Source: RYN-230 sp036497945 (GTDB taxonomy: Bacteria > Actinomycetota > Actinomycetes > Streptosporangiales > Streptosporangiaceae). From it: a stretch of DNA of 64,000 nt. Location: contig DASXIN010000048.1 in assembly GCA_036497945.1 (NCBI GenBank), forward strand, positions 48,409-112,408. The letters run 5' to 3'. Both the position numbers and the translations under genes were made by a program. Below the pieces are notes generated by a model. The model saw only the letters and a program-made list of their open reading frames with translations, did no database searches and was not told the DNA's origin. Shown in pieces: positions 7,875 through 15,621 of the stretch. How positions within the stretch are numbered: the stretch's first letter is position 1; each line of letters begins with the position of its first letter.

Positions 7875-8515
7875 CGGATCATCTCCAGCCAGTTCGCCAG
7901 CAGCGCTGCACCCGCGTCGCCGGATTTCTCGGGGTGGAACTGGGTCGCGCACAGCGGGCCGTTCTCCACTACCGCGATGAACGGCTCGCCGTGCGTCGCC
8001 CAGCTGATCAGCGGCGGGGTCATCCGCCTCGATGGCGGCAGCGGCAGCGCCCGGGCCGCGTACGAGTGCACGAAGTAGAACCGCTCGGCCGGGTCGAGGC
8101 CGGCCAGCAGCCGCGACCCGGCGGGCACGTCGAGCGTGTTCCAGCCCATGTGCGGCAGCACCGGCGCTTTCAGCCGCTCCACCACGCCCGGCCACTGACC
8201 GCAGCCGGTGGTGCGTACGCCGTGCTCGACCCCCTCGGCGAACAGCACCTGCATGCCGACGCAGATGCCGAGCACCGGGCGGGACCCGGCCAGCCGCCGG
8301 TCGATGACCTGGTCCCCACGCACCGCGCGCAGCCCGGCCATGCAGGCCGCGAACGCGCCGACGCCCGGCACCACCAGCCCGTCAGCCCCCAGCGCCGTTT
8401 CCGCATCCGCGGTCACCACGGTGTCCGCGCCGACCCGCTGCAGCGCTTTTTCTGCCGAACGAATGTTGCCGGAACCGTAGTCGAGCACCGCGACGTGTGG
8501 TTGGCGGCTGGTCAC
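7871..8515 (-). CDS. hisH: Imidazole glycerol phosphate synthase, glutaminase subunit
   Basis: HisH hydrolyses glutamine and passes ammonia to HisF. The 214-residue class I amidotransferase has the nucleophile Cys85 in GICVGMQ and the His194/Glu196 pair in QFHPEKS. The start is a GTG at 8515 overlapping the hisB stop (GTGA). It lies directly between hisB and priA with coupling at both ends. Confidence 0.97.
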   Translation of the reverse strand: MTSRQPHVAVLDYGSGNIRSAEKALQRVGADTVVTADAETALGADGLVVPGVGAFAACMAGLRAVRGDQVIDRRLAGSRPVLGICVGMQVLFAEGVEHGVRTTGCGQWPGVVERLKAPVLPHMGWNTLDVPAGSRLLAGLDPAERFYFVHSYAARALPLPPSRRMTPPLISWATHGEPFIAVVENGPLCATQFHPEKSGDAGAALLANWLEMIR

Positions 8516-9108
8516 AGGACGCCTTTGGTGCTGGGCACGCCGGGCGCCCGGGGGTCTACCGCCAGCGCGGCGCGCAGCGCCCGGGCCACCGCCTTGAACT
8601 GGGCTTCCACGATGTGATGCGGGTTGCGCCCGGTCACCTCCAGATGCAGGCAGATGCCGGCCGTGGCGGTCACCGACTCGAAGAAGTGCCGGGTCAGCGT
8701 GGTGTCGTAACTGCCGATCAGCGGGGCCAGGCCGGCCGGCTCGGCGTGCACCAGGTAGGGCCGTCCGGACAGGTCGATGGCCGCCCGGGCCAGCGTCTCG
8801 TCCAGCGGCACGGCCGCGTCGCCGAACCGGCAGATGCCTGCCTTGTCGCCCAGTGCCTCGCGCAGCGCCTGGCCTAGCGCCAGCGCGGTGTCCTCCACCG
8901 TGTGGTGCGCGTCGATCTCGATGTCCCCGCTGGCCTGCACGCTCAGGTCAAGCAGGCCGTGCTTGCCCAGCTGGGCCAGCATGTGGTCGAAGAACGGCAC
9001 GCCGGTGCTGACCTCGGTCAGGCCGGTGCCATCCAGGTCCAGCTCGACCAGCACGCTGGTCTCCTTGGTGACCCGCTCTACCCGGGCGGTCCGGCCGCGC
9101 TCGCTCAT
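8512..9108 (-). CDS. hisB: Imidazoleglycerol-phosphate dehydratase
   Basis: HisB dehydrates imidazole glycerol phosphate to imidazole acetol phosphate using Mn. The 198-residue protein is the stand-alone type without a phosphatase domain. Metal-binding motifs FFDHMLAQLGKHG, DAHHTVEDTA and the C-terminal NPHHIVEAQFK are present. The ATG at 9108 overlaps the hisC stop by one base (TGATG). Histidinol phosphatase activity must come from another gene outside the window. Confidence 0.97.
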   Translation of the reverse strand: MSERGRTARVERVTKETSVLVELDLDGTGLTEVSTGVPFFDHMLAQLGKHGLLDLSVQASGDIEIDAHHTVEDTALALGQALREALGDKAGICRFGDAAVPLDETLARAAIDLSGRPYLVHAEPAGLAPLIGSYDTTLTRHFFESVTATAGICLHLEVTGRNPHHIVEAQFKAVARALRAALAVDPRAPGVPSTKGVL

Positions 9109-10187
9109 CAGGCCTCCAGCACCTTGTCCAGGGCGTCCCGGAAGGCGGCCATCTCGGCGGGCAGGCCCACGGTGACCCGCAGCCAGCCGTCCGGGCCGGT
9201 CTCCCGGATCAGCACCCCCTGATCCAGCAGTTCCTGCCACACCCGGTGCCGGTCGGCGAAGTGACCGAACAGCACGAAGTTGGCATCCGAGTCGGCCACG
9301 GCCAGGCCACGCTGGCGGAGCCAGGCCACCAGGGCGTCCCGCTCGTCCCGCAGCGCCTTGACGGTGGCCAGCGGCTCGGCCCGGTGCGCCAGCGCCGCAC
9401 GGGCCACCGCCTGGGTCACGCTGGACAGGTGATACGGCAGCCGGACCAGCAGCAGCGCCTGGATCACGGCGGGGTCCGCCGCCAGGTAGCCGACCCGCGC
9501 GCCGGCCAACGCGAACGCCTTGGACATGGTGCGGGTGACGGCCAGTCGGCGGAACTCCGGCAGCAGGGCCAGCGCACTGGGCGACCCATCCCGGGCGAAC
9601 TCCGCGTAGGCCTCGTCCACCACCACGATGCCCGGGGCAGCCGCGCAGATGCCCCGGATGACCGGCAGCGGCAGGGCGGTGCCGGTCGGGTTGTTGGGTG
9701 AGGTCAGGAACACCACGTCCGGCCGCTCGGCGGCGATGACCGCGGCCGCGCGATCCGGGTCCAGGCCGAAGTCAGCCTCCCGGGCGCCGCTGACCCACCG
9801 GGTGCCGGTGGACAGCGAGATGAGCGGGTGCATGGAGTAGGACGGCTCGAAACCCAGGGCAGTGCGACCCGGGCCGCCAAACGCCTGCAGCAGCTGCTGG
9901 ATGATCTCGTTCGATCCGTTGGCCGCCCAGACGGCGCCGCCATCCAGCCCGTGGCCGAGGTAGCCGGCCAGGTCGGCGCGCAGCGCGGTGGCGTCCCGGT
10001 CCGGGTAGCGGTTGAGCGTGCCCGCCACGTCGCCGACCGCTGCCGTGATCGCGCTGGCCAGCGCGGCTGACGGCGGGTACGGGTTCTCGTTGGTGTTCAG
10101 CCGGACCGGCACGTCGATCTGCGGCGCTCCGTACGGCTCGCGCCCGGCCAGGTCAGCCCGGAGCGGCAGCCATGCTGGCAGCGTCAT
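9108..10187 (-). CDS. hisC: Histidinol-phosphate aminotransferase
   Basis: PLP aminotransferase of fold type I that converts imidazole acetol phosphate to histidinol phosphate. It has 359 residues. The PLP lysine is in MSKAFALAGARVGY, the pyridine-ring Asp in VVVDEAYAEF and the substrate-binding asparagine in SPNNPTG. The N-terminal VRLNTNENP motif is typical of HisC. The ATG at 10187 overlaps the hisD stop (ATGA). Both flanks are coupled. Confidence 0.97.
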   Translation of the reverse strand: MTLPAWLPLRADLAGREPYGAPQIDVPVRLNTNENPYPPSAALASAITAAVGDVAGTLNRYPDRDATALRADLAGYLGHGLDGGAVWAANGSNEIIQQLLQAFGGPGRTALGFEPSYSMHPLISLSTGTRWVSGAREADFGLDPDRAAAVIAAERPDVVFLTSPNNPTGTALPLPVIRGICAAAPGIVVVDEAYAEFARDGSPSALALLPEFRRLAVTRTMSKAFALAGARVGYLAADPAVIQALLLVRLPYHLSSVTQAVARAALAHRAEPLATVKALRDERDALVAWLRQRGLAVADSDANFVLFGHFADRHRVWQELLDQGVLIRETGPDGWLRVTVGLPAEMAAFRDALDKVLEA

Positions 10188-11500
10188 GCCGGCTCGGTTC
10201 CGCGCGGAATCCGCACCCGGACGGCCTCGACGTGGGCGGCGAGGTCTTCCGCGCCGCCCAGCGCGTCGATGTGCCGGGCCACCCCGGCCAGCGCGTCCCG
10301 GCTGCACTCCACCACGTGGATGCCGCGCAGGAAGGACAGCGTGGACAGCCCGCCGGTGTGCCGGGCGGTGCCCCCGGTGGGCAGCACGTGATTAGAGCCA
10401 GCCAGGTAGTCGCCCAGCGACACGGGTGCGTAGGGACCGGTGAAGATGGCACCGGCGTTATGAATCTGGCGGGCCAGCCCGGCCGCGTCGGCGGTCTGGA
10501 TCTCCAGGTGCTCCGGCGCCCAGGCGTCGCTCACCGCCACCGCCGCGGCCAGGTCGTCCACCAGCACGGTGGCCGACTGCCCGGCCAGCGCGGCCTGCAC
10601 CCGGTCCCGGTGCCGCGCCGCGGCCACCTGCGGGCCGAGCGCCTTGTCCACCTGGTCGGCCAGCCCGGAGTCGGTGGTGATCAGCAGGCAGGCGGCCAGC
10701 GGGTCGTGCTCGGCCTGGGCGACCAGGTCGGCCGCCACGAACTCCGGATCGGCGGTGCCGTCGGCGATGATCGCGATCTCGGTCGGGCCGGCTTCCGCGT
10801 CGGTGCTGACCACGCCGCGCAGCAGCCGCTTGGCCGCGGCCACATATACGTTGCCCGGCCCGGTGACCACGTCGGCCGGCGCGCAGTCCTCGGTGCCGTA
10901 GCCGAACATGGCGATGGCCTGTGCTCCCCCGGCCGCGTGTACTTCCTCGATGCCGAGCAGCGCGCAGGCGGCCAGCACCGTGGGCGACGGCAGGCCGCCG
11001 TCCCGTGGCGGGGACGCCACGGCGATCTCGGTCACCCCGGCCACCTGGGCCGGCACCACATTCATGACCACCGACGAGGGATAGGTCACCAGGCCGCCCG
11101 GCACGTACACGCCGGCCCGGCTGACCGGGACGTAGCGTTCGGTGACGGTCGCCCCCGCGCTGACCGACGTACGGTGCTCCGGCGGCAGCTGCGCCTTGTG
11201 CACTAGCCGGACCCGCCGGATGGCCTCCTCCAGCGCGGCCCGCACGGCCGGGTCGAGCGCGGCCAGCGCCGCGGGCAGCGCGTCGGCCGGCACCCGGGTG
11301 GTGGGCAGGTCCACGCCGTCGAACCGGGCGGTATGCTCCCGGACCGCCGCGGCGCCGCGCGCCCGGACGTCGGCGCAGACCGGGGCGACGGCGGCCACCG
11401 CGGCCATCACGTCGAGCTCGGCGCGGGGCAGCACGCCAGTCAGCTTCACCCTGCTCAAGCCGGTCGGAGCCTGGCCACGGAGATCGATTCGAGGCAGCAC
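10184..11500 (-). CDS. hisD: Histidinol dehydrogenase
   Basis: HisD performs the last two oxidations from histidinol to histidine with NAD and zinc. The 438-residue protein carries YVPGGLVTYPSS, VVTGPGNVYVAAAKR, QAEHDPLA and the APEHLEIQT and HVLPTGGTAR zinc/substrate motifs. The start is a GTG at 11500 giving the common start LPRIDLRG. It is the first gene of the his run, with a 65-base gap to the upstream minus-strand gene that holds a hairpin. Confidence 0.97.
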   Translation of the reverse strand: MLPRIDLRGQAPTGLSRVKLTGVLPRAELDVMAAVAAVAPVCADVRARGAAAVREHTARFDGVDLPTTRVPADALPAALAALDPAVRAALEEAIRRVRLVHKAQLPPEHRTSVSAGATVTERYVPVSRAGVYVPGGLVTYPSSVVMNVVPAQVAGVTEIAVASPPRDGGLPSPTVLAACALLGIEEVHAAGGAQAIAMFGYGTEDCAPADVVTGPGNVYVAAAKRLLRGVVSTDAEAGPTEIAIIADGTADPEFVAADLVAQAEHDPLAACLLITTDSGLADQVDKALGPQVAAARHRDRVQAALAGQSATVLVDDLAAAVAVSDAWAPEHLEIQTADAAGLARQIHNAGAIFTGPYAPVSLGDYLAGSNHVLPTGGTARHTGGLSTLSFLRGIHVVECSRDALAGVARHIDALGGAEDLAAHVEAVRVRIPRGTEPA

Positions 11501-11536
11501 CCGCCCAGTCTATGAAGGCTGCCCGCACCCTGGCTG

Positions 11537-11559
11537 GGGTGTCCAAATGGCGGACACCC
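11537..11559. terminator. Hairpin after the DUF2567-like gene, before hisD
   Basis: GGGTGTCC at 11537-11544 and GGACACCC at 11552-11559 form an 8-bp stem with a 7-base loop. It begins 6 bases after the stop of the upstream minus-strand gene. There is no strong U run, as is common for actinobacterial terminators, so it may end that transcript or shape the hisD leader. Confidence 0.5.
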
Positions 11560-11565
11560 GGCGGG

Positions 11566-12138
11566 TCAGTCGAGGGCGAGGGCGCGGCCCTCCTGGGTAC
11601 CCCGCTTCCGGTCGCGCAGCACGTCGTTCAGTTCGAGGGCGCCGGCCATGATGCCGGCCGCCAGCGGCCAGAGCGCGATCGCGCTGCGCGCGCCGAGCGA
11701 CAGCGACGCGCTGAGGTGCCGGCCGGCCGGCAGCGTGCTGAGCAGGTGATGGTAGCTGGCCTGCCCGGAGTGCTGGCCGATCTGCAGCGCGATCAGGGCG
11801 GCCGCGAGCCCGCTGAGCAGCACCAGGGCCATCCCGACCGGGTGATGGCCGCGCACCGCGAGCAGGTAGCCGGCCAGCCCGGAAATGATCCCGCCGACCA
11901 GGCAGATCAGGCAGTACCAGCCGTCCCCGCCGATGAACGCGCTCGACTCGGCGCTGGTCACCTGGGCCGCACCCGGGCCGGTCATCACCAGGTAGGGCCG
12001 CGGTGCCACCGCCGCCCAGAGGAAGCCCGCAGCCACCCCGAGCAGCAGCGTGACCAGCACCGCGGTCAGCCAGCCGCGCAGCGTTCCGCGCCGCGTGGGC
12101 TGGGCGGCCGTCCCGACCGGGTCCATGGGCTGCGTCAT
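11566..12138 (-). CDS. DUF2567-like membrane protein
   Basis: A 190-residue membrane protein with about four hydrophobic segments (N-terminal LTAVLVTLLLGVAAGFLW, a central ICLLVGG-type stretch, LVLLSGLAAALIALQIG and SAIALWPLAAGIMAGAL). The SSAFIGGDGWYCLI block resembles the conserved motif of the actinobacterial DUF2567 family; function is unknown. The ATG at 12138 was preferred over one 33 bases upstream because it leads straight into the conserved region. It is divergent from the ABC transporter pair. Confidence 0.75.
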   Translation of the reverse strand: MTQPMDPVGTAAQPTRRGTLRGWLTAVLVTLLLGVAAGFLWAAVAPRPYLVMTGPGAAQVTSAESSAFIGGDGWYCLICLVGGIISGLAGYLLAVRGHHPVGMALVLLSGLAAALIALQIGQHSGQASYHHLLSTLPAGRHLSASLSLGARSAIALWPLAAGIMAGALELNDVLRDRKRGTQEGRALALD

Positions 12139-12283
12139 GATGCGCAGCAGCGTACGCGACCGGCCCGGCATTCGCGCACTGGGGCGGGCCGTGCTAAAAC
12201 CAGGTCACTCCGCCGACCTTGCTACCTTAGAGTTTGAGCGCGCGGGGGAAGCAAGTCGGCCAAGCCGTCTCAAGGGGACATTC

Positions 12284-13303
12284 ATGATCGAGGCACGGGA
12301 CCTCACCAAGCGCTACGGGGACAAAACCGCAGTTGACCATTTGTCATTCAATGTCGAAGCAGGCCGGGTCACCGGGTTCCTGGGGCCGAATGGCGCGGGC
12401 AAGTCGACCACGATGCGGCTCATCCTGGGCCTGGACCGGCCGCACGCTGGGACCGCGACGATCGACGGCCGGAAGTACGCCGACCTGGACCAGCCGCTGC
12501 GCACGGTAGGCGCGCTGCTCGAGGCCAAGGCCATGCACCCGGGCCGCAGCGCCTACAACCACCTGCTCTTCCTGGCCCAGACGCAAGGGCTGCCCCGGTC
12601 CCGGGTGGACCACGTGCTCGATCTGGTCGGGCTGGGTGAGGTGGCCCGCAAGCGGACCGGGGGGTACTCCCTCGGCATGGGGCAGCGGGTCGGCATCGCC
12701 GTGGCCATGCTGGGCGACCCGCAGGTGCTGCTGCTGGACGAGCCGGTGAACGGGCTCGACCCGGAGGGCATCCTGTGGATCAGGAACCTGATGAAACAAC
12801 TCGCGGCCGAAGGCCGCACCATTTTTGTGTCCAGCCATCTGATGAATGAGATGGCGGTCACGGCCGACCATCTGATCGTGATCGGCCGGGGCAAGCTGAT
12901 CGCCGAGTCCAGCACCCAGGAATTCATCGAGCGCAGTTCCGACAAATACGTGCTGGTCCGCTCGCCGGACGCGGCCCGGCTGGCCGACGTGATCGCCGCC
13001 GAGGGCGGCAAGGCCGAGCCGCAGGGCGAGGGCAACAGCCACTCCGGCCTGCTCCGGGTGACCGGCCTGGACGCGGCGCGCATCGGCGAACTGGCCGCCG
13101 CCGACCGGGTCGTGCTGCACGAGCTCACCCCGCGGCTGGCCTCGCTGGAGGAGGCCTACATGGAACTGACCGCGGACAGCTCCGAGTTCGGCGCCGGCGC
13201 GACGCCGGCCGCGCTGCAGACCACCGCATCGACGACCGCAGCCTCCGCAACCACGGCGTCATCAACCACAGGGTCATCGACCACGGGGCAGGACAGCCAA
13301 TGA
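12284..13303 (+). CDS. ABC transporter ATP-binding protein
   Basis: Cytoplasmic ATPase of an ABC-2 type exporter. Walker A is GPNGAGKSTT, the signature is SLGMGQRVGIA, Walker B is VLLLDEPVNGLDPEG and the H-loop is in FVSSHLMNEM. The length is 339 residues, of which about 40 at the C terminus form a Thr/Ser/Ala-rich tail made of repeated TTAS/SSTTG units. The ATG at 12284 follows AAGGGG. It overlaps the permease by 4 bases, so the pair forms one transporter; the substrate is unknown. Confidence 0.93.
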   Translation: MIEARDLTKRYGDKTAVDHLSFNVEAGRVTGFLGPNGAGKSTTMRLILGLDRPHAGTATIDGRKYADLDQPLRTVGALLEAKAMHPGRSAYNHLLFLAQTQGLPRSRVDHVLDLVGLGEVARKRTGGYSLGMGQRVGIAVAMLGDPQVLLLDEPVNGLDPEGILWIRNLMKQLAAEGRTIFVSSHLMNEMAVTADHLIVIGRGKLIAESSTQEFIERSSDKYVLVRSPDAARLADVIAAEGGKAEPQGEGNSHSGLLRVTGLDAARIGELAAADRVVLHELTPRLASLEEAYMELTADSSEFGAGATPAALQTTASTTAASATTASSTTGSSTTGQDSQ

Positions 13304-14151
13304 CCACCACCAGCCCGGCCGCGCCGTCCGCCGCGCCGATAGCCGCTCCGCCAGCCACCCATCACGTGGGCTTCGGCCACCTCATGCTGGCCGAATGGAC
13401 GAAGATCCGCTCGGTCCGGTCCACTGTGTGGACCCTGCTGCTGTTCGTGGTGATCACGATCGGTTTCACCGGTCTGTTCACCTGGCTGACCGAGTCGAAC
13501 TGGACCGGCCCGCACGCGGCCGACCGGGACGCCACTATCGTGGCCAACCCGGTCGGCTTCATCCTCGGCGCCGGCATCGGCCTCGGCCAGCTCACCATCT
13601 GCGTGCTCGGCGTGCTCGTGATCACCAGCGAGTACTCCACCGGGGTGATCCGCTCCTCGCTGCTGGCCGTGCCCAAGCGGCTGCCCATGCTGGCCGCCAA
13701 GGCCGCGGTGTTCGCCCTGCTGATTGTGGTCCTTGCGGAAATCGTCTCGTTCGCCTGCTTCTTCCTCGGCTCCTCCATCCTGCACAGCAAGGTGCCGGTG
13801 ACGATAAGCGACCAGAACGTGCTGCGCGCGGTGCTCGGCGCGGGCCTCTACCTGGCCGTGCTCGGCCTGTTCGCGCTGGCTGTGGGCCTGCTGCTCCGGC
13901 ACACCGCGGCCGGCATCACCACGGTCATTGGCATCGTGCTCGTGCTGCCCATCCTGTCCGGCCTGCTGCCCGGCAGCTGGGGCGCGCACATCAACGCCTA
14001 CCTGCCCGAGCAGGCGGGCTCGCTGATCTACAGCGCGCACCAGACCTCTGACCAGCTGCTGTCCGCCTGGCAGGGGTTCGGCGTGTTCTGCCTGTGGACC
14101 GCTGTGCTGCTGGCCGCGGGCGCCTACCTGCTGCAGCGCCGCGACGCCTGA
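13300..14151 (+). CDS. ABC-2 type transporter permease
   Basis: A 283-residue integral membrane partner of the preceding ATPase. After a Pro/Ala-rich N terminus and the LMLAEWTKIRSVRSTVWTL motif, typical of actinobacterial ABC-2 permeases, six hydrophobic segments follow. The start overlaps the ATPase stop (ATGA). The family often exports drugs, peptides or lipids; nothing in the sequence or neighbours identifies the cargo here. Confidence 0.9.
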   Translation: MTTTSPAAPSAAPIAAPPATHHVGFGHLMLAEWTKIRSVRSTVWTLLLFVVITIGFTGLFTWLTESNWTGPHAADRDATIVANPVGFILGAGIGLGQLTICVLGVLVITSEYSTGVIRSSLLAVPKRLPMLAAKAAVFALLIVVLAEIVSFACFFLGSSILHSKVPVTISDQNVLRAVLGAGLYLAVLGLFALAVGLLLRHTAAGITTVIGIVLVLPILSGLLPGSWGAHINAYLPEQAGSLIYSAHQTSDQLLSAWQGFGVFCLWTAVLLAAGAYLLQRRDA

Positions 14152-14159
14152 CCGGATGG

Positions 14160-14220
14160 CCCGACCCTTGGCCGCCCGCTAGCCGCCAGCGGCCAGGGCT
14201 AGCTGGCTAGCTGGCGGCCA
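14160..14220. terminator. Inverted repeats between convergent genes
   Basis: The short gap between the permease stop and the convergent DUF2254 stop is packed with overlapping inverted repeats: GGCCGC with GCGGCC, and GCTAGCCGCCAG with CTGGCGGC around 14178-14220. It is probably a bidirectional terminator. No poly-T tract is present. Confidence 0.5.
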
Positions 14221-15556
14221 GGGGCTCATCGGCCAGGTGGGCCCGGACCGCGAGCAGCGCCTCGTACTTCCGGCGCACGTCGGCCCGGTCCGGCGCGTCG
14301 GGCACCGATTCATCGCTGGCCTGGATGATCATGGCCGCCTGGTCGAGCAGCACCCGGCGCTGATCCTCGGCAGTGGTCCGCTCCATGATCCTGGCCAGGG
14401 CGTCGAGCAGCCGGATCAGCACGGCCGGATTCCCCCGGCCGCTCTGCCGGATCTTCTCGAACGCGCGCTGGACCAGCCGGTCGTAGGTGGGCTCGGGGGT
14501 GATCACCCGCACCGTGCCCGCCTGGTCCCGGTGCACCTGGGCGGGCTGCCACCGGCCGGCCACCTTGCACAGGCTGTCCGAAAGCCAGTCGATGCAGGTC
14601 AGTCCCGTGAACGTGTCGTTGATGGCCGACGACAGGGCGCGGATGGCGATCTCTACCAGCTGGTCGATGCCGAACGAGACGTCCTGGGCGAGCGTCCGGT
14701 ACGGGCCGGTCAGGTGGGCGCGGGTGAGTTCGCGGGTTACCCCGGGCGCCGCGCTGGCCGGCCAGACTGTGGCCAGCGGGCTGCCCTGAGCCAGGAAATG
14801 CCCGGGCCGGTAGCGCAGGAAGATCACCGCGTCGCCCTGCTCGGCGATGCGCAGCAACGTCCGCCGGTGGATGTACTGCAGGTAGCCACTGTCCGAGGCC
14901 AGCACATCACCGCCCTCCTCGGGCAGGCTGGCCAGCACGGCGGCCACCGTGGGGTCACCCGGCCGGGCCGCCCCTTCGCCCACGTAGTCCTCGATGGCCG
15001 CGGACAGGTCGGCGGAGATCGAGGCGATCACCTCGGGCAGCTGGATCTGCGTGGCGATGTGGTGGATGAAATAGATCAGCACGGCCAGGTCGACCACGGT
15101 GAGCGCCAGGGTGACGGTGATGCTGATATGCGGCACAAAGGGCCCGCGCGGGCCCGGACCGCCGATCGATACCAGGGCGAGCACCGCGTAGACGAACGTG
15201 GCCACGAACGTGCCCAGGGTCAGCTGGGTGCCGCGGTCCCGGATGAAGGTGCGCAGCATTCGCGGGCCGAACTGGGTGGACACCAGGGTCAGGGCCACGA
15301 TCACGATGGAGAACACCACGCCGACCACGGTGATGATCGCGGCGGCGATCGTGGTGAGGATCTGCCGGGCCGCGTCGGCTGACCCGCTGATCACCCAGGA
15401 GGGCAGCGTGAAGTCGCCGTGGAACGCGGCCTGGTCGATCAGCAGCGTGATCACGAACAGGCCGATCGCGGCCAGCACCAGAAGCCCCGGGACCAGCCAC
15501 AGGTTGGTGCGCAGCACCTCCCGGTGGTGGCCCGACACGTAGATGCGGCGAATCAC
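14207..15556 (-). CDS. DUF2254 membrane protein
   Basis: A 449-residue protein with four N-terminal membrane segments (about residues 18-40, 65-92, 115-135 and 148-168) followed by a cytoplasmic region of about 270 residues. The sequence ALTLVSTQFGPRMLRTFIRD is the recognisable DUF2254 hallmark. Function is unknown. It starts at a GTG at 15556 (MIRRIYVSGHH). It is convergent with the ABC permease and runs the same way as dnaE, which ends upstream at 15622. Confidence 0.88.
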   Translation of the reverse strand: MIRRIYVSGHHREVLRTNLWLVPGLLVLAAIGLFVITLLIDQAAFHGDFTLPSWVISGSADAARQILTTIAAAIITVVGVVFSIVIVALTLVSTQFGPRMLRTFIRDRGTQLTLGTFVATFVYAVLALVSIGGPGPRGPFVPHISITVTLALTVVDLAVLIYFIHHIATQIQLPEVIASISADLSAAIEDYVGEGAARPGDPTVAAVLASLPEEGGDVLASDSGYLQYIHRRTLLRIAEQGDAVIFLRYRPGHFLAQGSPLATVWPASAAPGVTRELTRAHLTGPYRTLAQDVSFGIDQLVEIAIRALSSAINDTFTGLTCIDWLSDSLCKVAGRWQPAQVHRDQAGTVRVITPEPTYDRLVQRAFEKIRQSGRGNPAVLIRLLDALARIMERTTAEDQRRVLLDQAAMIIQASDESVPDAPDRADVRRKYEALLAVRAHLADEPLAAS

Positions 15557-15621
15557 GGCGCCCTCCGCAGACCGGACTACCCCCAGTCTTCCCAGCCCGG
15601 CGACGATCTACCGGGCCAGCG

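Noticed and set aside
13190..13303. Thr/Ser-rich end of the ABC ATPase as a separate repeat element
   Set aside because: It is a simple in-frame codon expansion in one gene with no other copy in the window.
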